Positions 1-8,398 of a stretch of DNA of 33,111 bases are shown piece after piece. Position 1 is the stretch's first letter, and every line of letters begins with the position of its first letter. The notes beneath the pieces are model-generated. The model did no database searches, had not been told where the DNA came from, and saw only the letters and a list, made by a program, of their open reading frames with translations. Where the stretch lies: NCBI GenBank assembly GCA_027487695.1, contig JAIYDB010000013.1, forward strand, positions 1 to 33,111. Direction: 5' to 3'. This stretch comes from Cytophagaceae bacterium. GTDB taxonomy: Bacteria > Bacteroidota > Bacteroidia > Cytophagales > Flexibacteraceae. A program made the position numbers and the translations under genes.

Positions 1-33
1 ACGCTTAATCCCTGATTATAAAACTCCTTTATT

Positions 34-1029
34 ATGGCAAACGCACAACCCTTAATGTTGGAACAACCTGCTTATTACCAAGCAAAAATCAGAGATGTTT
101 ATGAAGAAATAAGCCAAGTTGTGGTGGGGCAACGGTATATGGTTTCCCGTTTGCTTATTGGTTTATTTACTAACGGACATATTCTTTTAGAGGGGGTACC
201 GGGACTAGCGAAATCGCTTACCATCAATACCCTAGCCAAGGTATTGAACCTGCATTTCCAACGATTGCAGTTTACACCCGATTTACTTCCTGCCGATTTA
301 ATTGGTACGATGATTTTCAATCAGAAAAATCAGGAGTTTGAAGTAAAGAAAGGACCTATTTTTGCTAACCTTATCCTTGCCGACGAGGTGAACCGTTCGC
401 CTGCCAAGGTGCAAAGTGCCTTGTTAGAGGCAATGCAAGAGCGTCAGGTTACCATTGGTGATACCACTTACGAACTAGATAAGCCCTTTTTAGTACTTGC
501 CACACAAAACCCAGTTGAGCAAGAAGGTACCTATCCCCTACCCGAGGCGCAAGTAGATAGATTTATGTTGAAAGTAAACGTAAGCTACCCTACTAAAACC
601 GAGGAACTAGAAATTATGCGTCGTATGAGTACCACCAACGAACGCACCGAGGTGAGGAAAATACTTTCACCACAAGATATTTTCGGCATTAGAGAACTGA
701 TAAACCGAGTAACAGTAAGCAGTTCCTTAGAAAATTATATCATCGAGCTAATTTTTGCCACCCGTAACCCAGCCGATTATGGCTTGAAGGACGAGGCAAA
801 TTATATTCTTTATGGTGCATCGCCAAGAGCAAGTATTAGTTTAATACGTGCATCTAAGGCATTGGCGTTCCTTAACAACCGCGACTACGTATTACCGGAA
901 GATATTAAAGAAGCCGCTTCCGATGTGCTTAACCACCGCATTATCCTCAACTACGAAGCAGAAGCCGATGGCGTAGTTTCCCGCCAAGTAATTGATAAGA
1001 TATTGGCTACTGTGGCTATTGGGAATTAA
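34..1029 (+). CDS. MoxR family AAA+ ATPase
   Basis: AAA+ ATPase of the MoxR family (331 aa, normal length). These cytosolic chaperone-like ATPases act on von Willebrand factor A (VWA)-domain partners or in maturation of enzyme complexes. A Walker A of the MoxR form GVPGLAKS lies at residues 54-61, Walker B LILADE at 113-118, and the family block EVNRSPAKVQSALLEAMQER follows directly. The sensor region ATQNPVEQEGTYPLPEAQ is also intact. The start is the first in-frame ATG; no Shine-Dalgarno is visible, as is usual in this phylum. The usual DUF58 and VWA partner genes are not seen in the window. The last codons are duplicated about 1.47 kb downstream (2450-2502). The family call is firm; the cellular client is unknown. 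Confidence 0.95.
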   Translation: MANAQPLMLEQPAYYQAKIRDVYEEISQVVVGQRYMVSRLLIGLFTNGHILLEGVPGLAKSLTINTLAKVLNLHFQRLQFTPDLLPADLIGTMIFNQKNQEFEVKKGPIFANLILADEVNRSPAKVQSALLEAMQERQVTIGDTTYELDKPFLVLATQNPVEQEGTYPLPEAQVDRFMLKVNVSYPTKTEELEIMRRMSTTNERTEVRKILSPQDIFGIRELINRVTVSSSLENYIIELIFATRNPADYGLKDEANYILYGASPRASISLIRASKALAFLNNRDYVLPEDIKEAASDVLNHRIILNYEAEADGVVSRQVIDKILATVAIGN

Positions 1030-1039
1030 GAGGATAAAT

Positions 1040-2338
1040 CTATAACCAAGTAGTATCCTCTAGATCCATAACCTTATCGAACACCAACCTTATTGCATCT
1101 GCGTAAGGCACTGCTAACTTTACTTCGTTCATAGTTAGAATTTCAGTTTTACCCCAGTCGTCGGATTGCATTCCAAATTCAGAAAAATACTTATAAAAAT
1201 AGAAAAAAGGTGCCTCTGTATTCTCATCCTCAAAGTTTTTAAAAAAAGCTAAATCCTTGCTCTTAAGTTTTTGCTTCAAATTTTTAGAATCTTCTTTATT
1301 TACAGGGCTATCTGAACATAGGCTAATATTTCCATCACAATAAAGAGCTTGAATATCAGATTGCTTATTAGTTTTATTCCAAGCATCGAAACCAATAGCT
1401 ATATAATTACTCTTCCAATTAATTGGTCTTATTCTTATGAAAGCATATCTTGATCCAAAGCTTTCATTAGGCTCTACCTTAAAATCACTGCCAAGATCGC
1501 TTTGCAAGTTATCAGCAAACTTCCTGTTTAAATCTGGTAAAAATCGGTTGACACTATTTTTGAGTTGGGTTAAGGTTCCTAATACATCATCAGTACCTGA
1601 AAGACTTTCTAGTAAGTTATTAATCATAGCTATTTGAAGTTTAGATTGTTTATCTGTTAATCTCTCAATTGTTAAAGTATAAGATTTTATTGAATGGGTT
1701 ATTGCTTGTTTCGATTTTTGAACATTAGCACAATTTTCCAACCAACTATGAATAAAGTGCTTATTTGATATTGATTGGTAACCATTAAAAGCGTTGTTAT
1801 GGACTAGGTTTCCGGCGGTATAACTACTAGCTAAATTTCCAAATCTGGTTAAATAATAAAGCCAACTGCCATTTTTGAATTCATTTTTAGCCCGAACCAA
1901 TTGGTCTGGTTGATCGCCTGCATAAATCTTGTTTTCAATGACTATCGGCATCACTTTCCCTTGATTTTCATTTCCAGGAAAAATCACAATATCAATTCTG
2001 CCGCCTATTGCAACTCCATCTATCTCACCCTTTTCGCCACAAAAATGCTCAATACCTACCCTTGCACGAGAAGTCCCAAATTCTTCCGCTGTCGGGAAAT
2101 CAGGACTTATTATAGTTAACTGTTTTAGAAATAGGTTAAGGAAATCCGCTCCGCAATTATGTGATGCTGATGGATCCAATAAATAAGCTAAAAATTTAGA
2201 ATGGTAATTTTCCTTACCTTCAATACCAAGTATTCCAAAAAGATTTACGCCTGTTTCTTGATTTCTAGCTTCTTCCCAATTATCCTTTATCAGTTGTTGG
2301 GTTGTATCAACTAAAGATTTAACTAAATTATCTGCCAT
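1040..2338 (-). CDS. PD-(D/E)XK nuclease-like protein (PDDEXK_4-like)
   Basis: Probable member of the PD-(D/E)XK nuclease superfamily (432 aa). The N-terminus shows the family pattern around E40 and H46 (ENYHSKFLAYLLDPSASH). A core follows with D116 (GGRIDIVIF), the E-x-K motif E135-N-K137 (IVIENK) and a DQL motif with Q146. These match the proposed metal-binding and catalytic residues of PDDEXK_4 (PF14281) proteins. The C-terminal half is not recognised. The gene converges on moxR with only ten bases between the two stop codons. It looks more A/T-rich than moxR and lies between moxR and a relic of a moxR 3' end, which suggests acquisition. Such genes are often found in defence or accessory regions, but no restriction partner is visible. 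Activity is inferred, not shown. Confidence 0.8.
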   Translation of the reverse strand: MADNLVKSLVDTTQQLIKDNWEEARNQETGVNLFGILGIEGKENYHSKFLAYLLDPSASHNCGADFLNLFLKQLTIISPDFPTAEEFGTSRARVGIEHFCGEKGEIDGVAIGGRIDIVIFPGNENQGKVMPIVIENKIYAGDQPDQLVRAKNEFKNGSWLYYLTRFGNLASSYTAGNLVHNNAFNGYQSISNKHFIHSWLENCANVQKSKQAITHSIKSYTLTIERLTDKQSKLQIAMINNLLESLSGTDDVLGTLTQLKNSVNRFLPDLNRKFADNLQSDLGSDFKVEPNESFGSRYAFIRIRPINWKSNYIAIGFDAWNKTNKQSDIQALYCDGNISLCSDSPVNKEDSKNLKQKLKSKDLAFFKNFEDENTEAPFFYFYKYFSEFGMQSDDWGKTEILTMNEVKLAVPYADAIRLVFDKVMDLEDTTWL

Positions 2339-2449
2339 ATAATTTCATAATCAAAGCACAAATAATCATACAAAATTTTAATTTAACAAATAAAATTCTC
2401 GCTTAAATAAATTCCCTTCCTAAATGAAATTCCAAAATCATTTAATTTC

Positions 2450-2502
2450 GTTTCTTGCCAAGTAGTAGATAAGATATTGGCCACGGTAGCGATAGGGAAT
2501 TA
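2450..2502 (+). pseudogene. Relic of a moxR 3' end
   Basis: In the same reading sense as moxR this stretch encodes VSCQVVDKILATVAIGN followed by TAG. The end of the intact moxR (about 977-1029) encodes VSRQVIDKILATVAIGN followed by TAA. Only two residues differ, and nearly all base differences are at third codon positions, so the copy evolved under protein-level constraint before it was cut off. Similarity stops abruptly at about 2450 on the upstream side. It is best read as the end of a second or ancestral moxR copy left behind when the nuclease gene segment was gained or moxR was partly replaced. It has no start codon and is too short to be a gene. Confidence 0.8.
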
Positions 2503-2556
2503 GGTAACAGTTAGGTTACTGCTAAATATCCATATTAATCGGATACTGATTTTCGT

Positions 2557-2564
2557 TATATTTG
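2557..2564 (+). promoter_or_regulatory. Bacteroidota-type -7 box TATATTTG
   Basis: The octamer TATATTTG matches the TAnnTTTG -7 box of Bacteroidota primary-sigma promoters. It ends four bases before the ATG at 2569, so transcription would start at or next to the start codon, implying a leaderless message. No convincing -33 TTTG is visible. Confidence 0.5.
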
Positions 2565-2568
2565 ATGT

Positions 2569-2862
2569 ATGGAAGAGAACAAAAATCCCTTTGAAGCTCC
2601 TTTGGCAGGAGGAATTATTGGAGGTCTTCTTGGTGCTATAGTTTCAGAAGACAAAGAGGAAGGGGCCTTCATAGGGGCCTTGCTTGGTGCTGGACTTGCT
2701 GCAATTGCACAAGCCAGCTTAGATGCTGAAAAATCTGGCATTCCTATGGTTAAAGAAGAGGATGGAAACTTAGTAAGGATTTATCCTGATGGGACTAAGG
2801 AAATTATTAAAGAAATAGAGCAAACTGTTAATACTTACCCAAGGAAATTTAAACTAAGGTAA
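2569..2862 (+). CDS. Small glycine-zipper protein, partner of zeta-like kinase
   Basis: Protein of 97 aa that I do not recognise by name. Residues 12-48 form a glycine-rich hydrophobic stretch with repeated GxxxG-type spacing (GGIIGGLLGAIV, then GALLGAGLAAIAQA), typical of glycine-zipper segments that insert in or pack against membranes. The C-terminal part is soluble and charged, with the pattern EEDGNLVRIYPDGTKEIIKEI. Its TAA stop shares one base with the ATG of the next gene, so the two are almost certainly translationally coupled. A small upstream gene overlapping a zeta-type kinase is the arrangement of toxin-antitoxin pairs, which makes it a candidate antitoxin. A membrane anchor for the kinase is an equally open reading. 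The function is inferred from context only. Confidence 0.7.
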   Translation: MEENKNPFEAPLAGGIIGGLLGAIVSEDKEEGAFIGALLGAGLAAIAQASLDAEKSGIPMVKEEDGNLVRIYPDGTKEIIKEIEQTVNTYPRKFKLR

Positions 2863-3593
2863 TGCCAAAGAAAAGAATGCGGGTTTTTGCGGGACCTAAT
2901 GGGTCTGGAAAGTCAACTAGTTTAAATGGTATTTTAACAGAGAAGGGAATTAACTTAGGGGTATACGTTAATGCCGATGAAATTGAGAAAGAACTTAATC
3001 AGATAGGTTGTTTAAACATCTCAAAATTTAAGATTTACCCTAAGGAAATAGAACTATTAGATTTTTTTAAAGCAAGTACCTTCTCACCAAAAATGAGGAA
3101 TGAACCTGATCTATGGCAAAAGCTTACTTTAGAAGGGGATTTTTTAAAAGTTAAATCTTCAATAGATTCTTATTTAGCAGCTGATATTGCTGAGTTTATT
3201 AGGCAAAAGCTCCTAAAAGAAGGAATTTCATTTACCTATGAAACAGTGATGAGCCATCCTGATAAAATTGAATTTATGAAGGAAGCTCAAAAAAATGGAT
3301 ATAAAGTTTACCTATATTTTGTTTCAACAACTGACCCTGAAATAAATAGCTATCGAGTAAAATTAAGGGTAACACAAAACGGGCATTCAGTACCATTTGA
3401 CAAGATTAAAGATAGGTACTACAAAAGTCTATCAAATCTGAAAGCAGCTGTTAAAAATTCAAGTAGTGCGTATGTATTTGATAATTCCAGAAAGGTCGCC
3501 TTTTTAGTTGCTACTATTACAAATGGGGAAGATATTGAATTTGCAGAAAAAGTAGTAATCCCTAAGTGGGTTGAAACCTACCTACTCAGTTAA
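2862..3593 (+). CDS. Zeta-toxin-like P-loop kinase (COG4185-like)
   Basis: P-loop protein of 243 aa resembling the 'predicted ABC-type ATPase / zeta toxin' group (COG4185). Walker A GPNGSGKS is at residues 11-18 and VNADEI with D39 at 36-41, the position of the conserved acidic residue in zeta toxins. Further along are FTYETVMS and the block GHSVPFDKIKDRYYKSLSNL. Zeta toxins phosphorylate UDP-N-acetylglucosamine; the target of chromosomal COG4185 members is largely unknown. The start codon overlaps the stop of the 97-aa gene by one base. Its stop lies one base from the stop of the convergent gene at 3595. The segment between residues 60 and 110 is longer than in minimal zeta proteins and is unassigned. 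Confidence 0.8.
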   Translation: MPKKRMRVFAGPNGSGKSTSLNGILTEKGINLGVYVNADEIEKELNQIGCLNISKFKIYPKEIELLDFFKASTFSPKMRNEPDLWQKLTLEGDFLKVKSSIDSYLAADIAEFIRQKLLKEGISFTYETVMSHPDKIEFMKEAQKNGYKVYLYFVSTTDPEINSYRVKLRVTQNGHSVPFDKIKDRYYKSLSNLKAAVKNSSSAYVFDNSRKVAFLVATITNGEDIEFAEKVVIPKWVETYLLS

Positions 3594-3594
3594 C

Positions 3595-4407
3595 CTACCA
3601 CAACCTTACCTGCACTCCCAAACTTAGCTGACCCGTAGAGGAATAAATAGGTATTGCAACCGTATTTGACGAACTGCCAAAGCCTACTAGGAAAAAGCCA
3701 TCGTTAATATCATTTAGGCTGGACATGAATCTGGCTTGGCCAGTAAGGTATAAATAAGGCAATATCCTAGAGTTAAACTCAATACCAATTGAGCCTAATA
3801 CCAAGTTACTCGTAAAGCCATCGCTTTCGTTTACTTCAATCCAAACGCCTGAGTTCATATCGGGCGATATATTGTACTTTCTGTATCCTTTTTGTAAAAA
3901 TCCAAAGTAAACACTTGGCAAGGCGTAAACAGAAAAAGCTTCATCGCCAGCCTCATATAACCTGAACTTTGCGGTTACTGGCAAGGTAAAATAATGTGCA
4001 GCTGCTTCATTACGTATGGTAGGTCGTTGACCAGAAGTGGAATCAAACTGTCCTAAATAGTCATACTTAGAGGCAAATACATTTTTACCAAACTCTACTT
4101 GCAGGGCAAACCGATCTGAAAATCGATACTCTACTCCTATATATTGGGCAAAGTTTTGCTTTTCTCTAAACTCAAAACCCAGGTTATAGGCAATATCATC
4201 GTACTCAAAGAAAGTTTCTTCAACAACGTTTCTTTGTAAAAGTAATAGTCTGCTTTTACCTTTTGTAAAATCAAAGTATGAGTTATGCTCTTTTGTAATG
4301 GTCGGATTTGAAGGGGTAATATAGATATCGTCTTGGGCAGAGGAATCCAATGCCAACAACATGAACAGACATACTATCCCAAACTTCAAAACCTGTTTCA
4401 ACAGCAT
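3595..4407 (-). CDS. Putative outer-membrane beta-barrel protein
   Basis: Exported protein of 270 aa. The first 24 residues form a signal peptide (positive start, hydrophobic LKFGIVCLFMLLALDSSAQ, probable cleavage after SAQ). The remainder alternates polar and aromatic residues in short strands, for example QYIGVEYRFSDRFALQVEFGKN and LYLTGQARFMSSLNDI. It ends in VQVRLW, a C-terminal aromatic residue that fits a last barrel strand. This is the pattern of small outer-membrane barrel proteins common in Bacteroidota. No family name can be given. It is convergent with the zeta-like kinase gene and in the same direction as guaA, 53 bases downstream of it, so the two may be cotranscribed. Confidence 0.7.
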   Translation of the reverse strand: MLLKQVLKFGIVCLFMLLALDSSAQDDIYITPSNPTITKEHNSYFDFTKGKSRLLLLQRNVVEETFFEYDDIAYNLGFEFREKQNFAQYIGVEYRFSDRFALQVEFGKNVFASKYDYLGQFDSTSGQRPTIRNEAAAHYFTLPVTAKFRLYEAGDEAFSVYALPSVYFGFLQKGYRKYNISPDMNSGVWIEVNESDGFTSNLVLGSIGIEFNSRILPYLYLTGQARFMSSLNDINDGFFLVGFGSSSNTVAIPIYSSTGQLSLGVQVRLW

Positions 4408-4460
4408 TACTTTAAATTGTAAAACCTTTCACTTATACAACGCAGAACTTGGGTTGTTCA

Positions 4461-5990
4461 TTATTCCCACTCAATGGTGGCAGGTGGTTTTGAACTGATA
4501 TCATAGGTAACACGGTTTATTCCACGCACTTTATTGATAATTTCATTACTCACCTCCGCCAAAAACTCGTAAGGCAAATGCGCCCAATCGGCTGTCATTC
4601 CGTCGGTGCTGGTAACAGCGCGTATGGCGATAGCCTTTTCATAGGTACGCTCATCGCCCATTACACCAACGCTTTGTACTGGCAATAGTATTACACCTGC
4701 CTGCCAAACTTGATTGTAAAGGTTATGCTTTTTAAGCAGGTTTATAAAAATGCCATCGGCTTGTTGCAATAGTGCCACCTTCTCAGCCGTAATATCACCA
4801 AGTATTCTAATCCCTAAGCCTGGACCAGGGAAAGGATGACGGTGTAGAATATCTGCTGGTAATCCTAGTTCTGCTCCTACTAAGCGTACTTCATCTTTAA
4901 ATAAAGTATTCAAAGGCTCCACTACTTGGAGCTTCATAAAATCAGGCAAGCCACCTACGTTATGGTGCGATTTTATAGTTACTGAAGGACCTTTTACTGA
5001 AACTGATTCAATAACATCAGGATAAATGGTACCCTGACCTAGCCATTTTACATCGGCAATGGCTTTAGCTTCTTGGTCAAATACATCAATAAATGCCTTT
5101 CCAATAGCCTTACGTTTGGCTTCAGGATCGGTAAGCCCTGCCAAAGCATCGTAAAATAGTTGGGCAGAATCAACACCTTTTACGTTCAAACCCAAACTTT
5201 TATAGCTTTCTAATACTTCAGAGAACTCATTTTGGCGTAGTAAGCCGTTATCTACAAAAATGCAATAAAGGTTTGTTCCAATGGCTTTATGTAGTAACAG
5301 GGCAGCAACACTGCTATCTACTCCCCCGCTTAGGCCCAAAACTACTTTATCTGAACCTAACTGCTGCTTTAATCTGGCAACTGTATCGGTAACAAAGTTA
5401 GCGGGTGTCCAGTTAGGTACGCACTGAGATATATTAATTACAAAGTTCTTAATCAGCGTTTTACCTTCAGAACTGTGGGTTACCTCAGGGTGGAACTGAA
5501 TCCCAAACACTGGTTTATGATCAAACTGAAAAGCAGCAACAGCCACACTTTCTGTACTTCCAATAAGCGATGCACCCGTTGGTAAGGCAGTAATGGTATC
5601 GCCATGGCTCATCCATACTTGGCTTTGAGTACTTAACCCTGCTAGTAAAGGATTAGCTGAATCTGCCACTACCAGTTGCGCCCTACCGTATTCTCTGGTA
5701 TTGCTAGCTTGTACTGTTCCTCCCAAATTGTTGGCCATTAACTGTGCGCCATAGCAAATACCTAAAACTGGCATTTTATCCATATAGGCAGCCAAATCAA
5801 TAGTTGGACTATCGTCCTCTCTAACTGAACATGGACTACCACTTAATATAAGTCCCTTTGCTTCAGAGATATAAGAAGGGATTTTATTATAGGGATGAAT
5901 TTCACAGAATACATTTAACTCGCGCACTCTTCTGGCTATGAGTTGTGTGTATTGGGAACCAAAATCAAGGATAATAATTTGCGGGAACAT
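4461..5990 (-). CDS. guaA: GMP synthase (glutamine-hydrolysing)
   Basis: Converts XMP, ATP and glutamine to GMP, the last step of guanine nucleotide synthesis, in the cytosol. An N-terminal class I glutamine amidotransferase domain has nucleophile C79 (GICYGAQ) with H167 and E169 (QFHPEV). It is followed by the ATP-pyrophosphatase loop SGGVDSS at 221-227 and the dimerisation domain ending KPPATIEWE. At 509 aa it is full length. I place the start at the ATG at 5990 ([14 protein letters not shown]) because family members begin there; an ATG further upstream would add 12 non-homologous residues and would lie upstream of the promoter. A TATTTTTG box ends four bases before this ATG, suggesting a leaderless transcript. 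It is divergent from the AlkB-like gene. Confidence 0.97.
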   Translation of the reverse strand: MFPQIIILDFGSQYTQLIARRVRELNVFCEIHPYNKIPSYISEAKGLILSGSPCSVREDDSPTIDLAAYMDKMPVLGICYGAQLMANNLGGTVQASNTREYGRAQLVVADSANPLLAGLSTQSQVWMSHGDTITALPTGASLIGSTESVAVAAFQFDHKPVFGIQFHPEVTHSSEGKTLIKNFVINISQCVPNWTPANFVTDTVARLKQQLGSDKVVLGLSGGVDSSVAALLLHKAIGTNLYCIFVDNGLLRQNEFSEVLESYKSLGLNVKGVDSAQLFYDALAGLTDPEAKRKAIGKAFIDVFDQEAKAIADVKWLGQGTIYPDVIESVSVKGPSVTIKSHHNVGGLPDFMKLQVVEPLNTLFKDEVRLVGAELGLPADILHRHPFPGPGLGIRILGDITAEKVALLQQADGIFINLLKKHNLYNQVWQAGVILLPVQSVGVMGDERTYEKAIAIRAVTSTDGMTADWAHLPYEFLAEVSNEIINKVRGINRVTYDISSKPPATIEWE

Positions 5991-5994
5991 AGGG

Positions 5995-6026
5995 CAAAAA
6001 TACCTTATTTTCATTGGCTTATCCAA
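5995..6026 (-). promoter_or_regulatory. guaA promoter (TTG-N21-TATTTTTG)
   Basis: On the minus strand TTG (6024-6026) is followed by a 21-base spacer and TATTTTTG (5995-6002), matching the Bacteroidota -33/-7 consensus. The box ends four bases before the guaA ATG at 5990, so the predicted transcript would start at or next to the start codon. Confidence 0.55.
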
Positions 6027-6084
6027 TCCTGAAACCAGTTTATCTGGAACAAAAACAGCAACATTCTTTTTTAGTTCTAATCTT

Positions 6085-6711
6085 ATGCTATTTCAAACTA
6101 AAAATCAGGAAGAAACACCAAGTCGGAGAGTGCATTTAGAGGGTGCAGATTTGCTCTATTACCCTAATTTCTTGTCTGAGGACGAGGCCGATTTGCATTT
6201 TACAAATCTACAAACTGAGCTAAACTGGAAAAGCTTCCCAATTAAAATGTTTGGCAAAATGGTAGAACAGCCCAGGCTTGTTGCCTGGCACGGATTGCCT
6301 GAAGTAGCTATCAAATACAGTGGGGTTAAAATTGAACCTAGTCCGTTTACACATACTTTGTTATTGATTAAGCAAAAAATTGAGGCTGAACTAGGTCTTA
6401 AGTTTAACGGTGTGCTTTGTAACCTATATAGGAACGAAAAAGATAGCATGGGTTGGCACGCCGATGACGAAAAGTATTTAGGTCAAAATCCAGTAATACC
6501 ATCTTTAAGCTTGGGAGCCGTACGTACTTTTCAACTAAAAAGTAAAACTACCGCATCGTTAAAAGCGAACTTGCTTTTAGAACACGGTAGTCTATTAATT
6601 ATGCAGGGCGAAACCCAAGCCAATTTCAAACATCAATTACCAAAAACGAGTAAGCCTTGCAGCCCAAGGATTAACCTCACCTTCAGGCAAATAATACCGC
6701 ATTTGGTTTAA
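6085..6711 (+). CDS. AlkB-like 2-oxoglutarate/Fe(II) dioxygenase
   Basis: Oxidative demethylase of the AlkB family, which repairs alkylated bases using Fe(II) and 2-oxoglutarate. From the ATG at 6085 the protein is 208 aa. Iron ligands are visible as H125-x-D127 ([11 protein letters not shown]) and H183 (FKHQLP). The R-x5-R motif that binds 2-oxoglutarate is R195-R201 (PRINLTFR). The [17 protein letters not shown] block is typical of the ALKBH2/3-like branch. An upstream in-frame ATG would run back over the guaA start and adds nothing like the family, so the start at 6085 is preferred. The gene is divergent from guaA and stands alone. The substrate (DNA or RNA) is not decided by the sequence. 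Confidence 0.92.
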   Translation: MLFQTKNQEETPSRRVHLEGADLLYYPNFLSEDEADLHFTNLQTELNWKSFPIKMFGKMVEQPRLVAWHGLPEVAIKYSGVKIEPSPFTHTLLLIKQKIEAELGLKFNGVLCNLYRNEKDSMGWHADDEKYLGQNPVIPSLSLGAVRTFQLKSKTTASLKANLLLEHGSLLIMQGETQANFKHQLPKTSKPCSPRINLTFRQIIPHLV

Positions 6712-6717
6712 TCTAGT

Positions 6718-7485
6718 TTAATAAGCGGTTATCTTGATGTACTGATACTGCTCGTACACTTTGATATTGTCCTTCCAATCGTTTGCGTATTCAGGTCCTT
6801 GCACCAAGGTTAAAGGCGGACTAAAGAAGACTAAATCTAGGTTTACACCTGCCTTATCAAGCGCCTTCTTAAGCTTTTCTTTTGCTTCTTCTGCCCTACG
6901 CATGGTAAGTTCTTGGTTGGTTTTATACTTATCGGAAGGTACACGACTTGCGCTACTTTCTATGTTAAAGCTTACTTTACCTGTTTTATCAAACAAGAAT
7001 TTGGCGTCCTTTATAAAACGAGCAAAGGCTGTATCGCTTAGCAAAATGGTCTTTTTGTTATAAGGGAAAAACTGTACATACTCCTTTGGGGTAGGTCGCA
7101 CTTCGCCAGTATAAACCTCGCCTTCAATAGAAATGATTTCCATGTTTGGCGTTCCATTATAGAAAATAGAAATACTCTTACTAAACCTACCTGGTCTTCC
7201 AGCAGGATTGAACTGCACATTGATATACCCTTTCTGACCAGGCATCACTGGTTCTTTACTGAAAGAAGGTGTAGTACAACCACAACTCGCCTTACAGTTA
7301 TTGATAATCAGAGGTTGATCGCCAACATTGGTAAACTCGAATGTATATTTAACAGGTCCACCCTTTTCAGGCACACGACCAAATTTATGCTCAGTTTCCT
7401 TGAACTGAAATTTAGGACCTGTTTGTGCCATTACCATAGTGGTAAGCGCCAAAAGTCCGAAAAGAAGCAAGAAGAAGTTTTTCAT
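6718..7485 (-). CDS. DUF1573 protein with OmpA-like C-terminal part
   Basis: Secreted or periplasmic protein of 255 aa with a signal peptide (residues 1-20, cleavage near VMAQ). Residues 22-130 form a DUF1573 immunoglobulin-like domain with the characteristic cysteine cluster C64, C68, C70 (CKASCGCTTP), followed by the EPVMPGQKGYINVQFNP block. From about residue 145 the sequence changes. FNIESSASRVPSDKY and NQELTMRRAEEAKEKL recall the peptidoglycan-binding OmpA-like motif, in which an N...L..RRA helix follows a strand, but the match is weak. The role of DUF1573 proteins is unknown. The gene lies 35 bases downstream of tauE on the same strand and may share its transcript. Confidence 0.85.
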   Translation of the reverse strand: MKNFFLLLFGLLALTTMVMAQTGPKFQFKETEHKFGRVPEKGGPVKYTFEFTNVGDQPLIINNCKASCGCTTPSFSKEPVMPGQKGYINVQFNPAGRPGRFSKSISIFYNGTPNMEIISIEGEVYTGEVRPTPKEYVQFFPYNKKTILLSDTAFARFIKDAKFLFDKTGKVSFNIESSASRVPSDKYKTNQELTMRRAEEAKEKLKKALDKAGVNLDLVFFSPPLTLVQGPEYANDWKDNIKVYEQYQYIKITAY

Positions 7486-7520
7486 ATATCGTGATTAAGG
7501 AGTTGAACTAAAGCAGGGTT

Positions 7521-8333
7521 TTACATAAATATCTCCCACAACTTTCGGAGCATACTTATTACTATAAACAGTCCAAATATATAATTAATTGTAGTAGGCT
7601 TTATTTTTTTGCTAGCCTTTACACCGAAGGGCGACGCTAGAATTACCCCTGCAGCTAGGGTTAAAGCAACCGGAAATACAATATAACCTATGCTGTAACT
7701 CTCTATTTGGCTCTTAGGTTCTTCAAACAGGTTAAGAATAGTGGTCCATAAACTGGTAATGCCTATTACCCCAAGTGAAATACTATTGGCAAAACGGACC
7801 TGCATTTTATGAATACCATTCAAAATTGGGATAATCACAATACCTCCGCCTAGTCCACTTAAGGGTGCAACCATACCGCTCACTAGACCAATGGTGAATA
7901 ACTGTTTATTGTTCAATATTTTAAAACTATTGGCATCGTTCTTTCTGGCACTCATTAAGGTACGGTAAAGCATAAAGGCCATTAGTCCTATTACGATGAT
8001 ATTGAACTTTGCCTTATCGTAGTAATCGGTATTTACAAATCCTTTAAGCACTAAGGTTGCTGTAATAATGCTAACCAGACCAATAATAAGCACCTCTCTT
8101 GGGTACACATTTTTATCTTTAAACAGACTTATACTGCTGGTTAAACTGCTAAAGAAAATAGCGAACAAGGAATTAGCCACTACATATTGCGCAATTTCAG
8201 CATCTAAAACACCCAAACTGGTAAGTACAGCTGGCAGAATAAGTACAAATAAAATACCTCCTCCTATTCCTATAAGTCCGCCAATAAAACCGCCGAACAA
8301 TCCAAAAACAAACAGGAGTATATAAGTGTGCAT
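7521..8333 (-). CDS. TauE/SafE (TSUP) family permease
   Basis: Integral membrane protein of about 270 aa in the TauE/SafE (TSUP) family, whose members move sulfite, organosulfonates or related anions. The internal duplication is visible. The first half starts with GLFGGFIGGLIGIGGG, and the second half repeats the glycine motif as GLVSGMVAPLSGLGGG. Several other hydrophobic segments account for the usual 7-8 helices. I chose the ATG at 8333 (MHTYILLF). An in-frame GTG at 8357 lies inside the stem of an intrinsic terminator and is unlikely. The gene follows selD on the same strand after a 282-base gap filled with hairpins and ending in that terminator. The substrate is unknown; a sulfur or selenium oxyanion is a guess from the neighbour. 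Confidence 0.9.
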   Translation of the reverse strand: MHTYILLFVFGLFGGFIGGLIGIGGGILFVLILPAVLTSLGVLDAEIAQYVVANSLFAIFFSSLTSSISLFKDKNVYPREVLIIGLVSIITATLVLKGFVNTDYYDKAKFNIIVIGLMAFMLYRTLMSARKNDANSFKILNNKQLFTIGLVSGMVAPLSGLGGGIVIIPILNGIHKMQVRFANSISLGVIGITSLWTTILNLFEEPKSQIESYSIGYIVFPVALTLAAGVILASPFGVKASKKIKPTTINYIFGLFIVISMLRKLWEIFM

Positions 8334-8351
8334 AATGGCAATATAAAAATA

Positions 8352-8377
8352 CCGCACTGCTTTTGCAAACAGTGCGG
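8352..8377 (-). terminator. Intrinsic terminator between selD and tauE
   Basis: A perfect 8-bp stem CCGCACTG/CAGTGCGG is followed on the minus strand by a T-rich stretch (TATTTTTAT). It sits 18 bases before the tauE ATG and 238 bases after the selD stop. It may end the selD transcript or act as an attenuator for tauE. Confidence 0.7.
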
Positions 8378-8398
8378 CTTCGAGGGTTAATTGGGTGT

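Noticed and set aside
5938-6084. A 49-residue N-terminal extension of the AlkB-like protein
   Set aside because: It would run over the start and promoter of the divergent guaA gene and has no likeness to the family; the ATG at 6085 fits.
8334-8357. A longer TauE/SafE start at a GTG at 8357
   Set aside because: The codon lies inside the stem of the intrinsic terminator, and the extra eight residues are not typical of the family; the ATG at 8333 is better.
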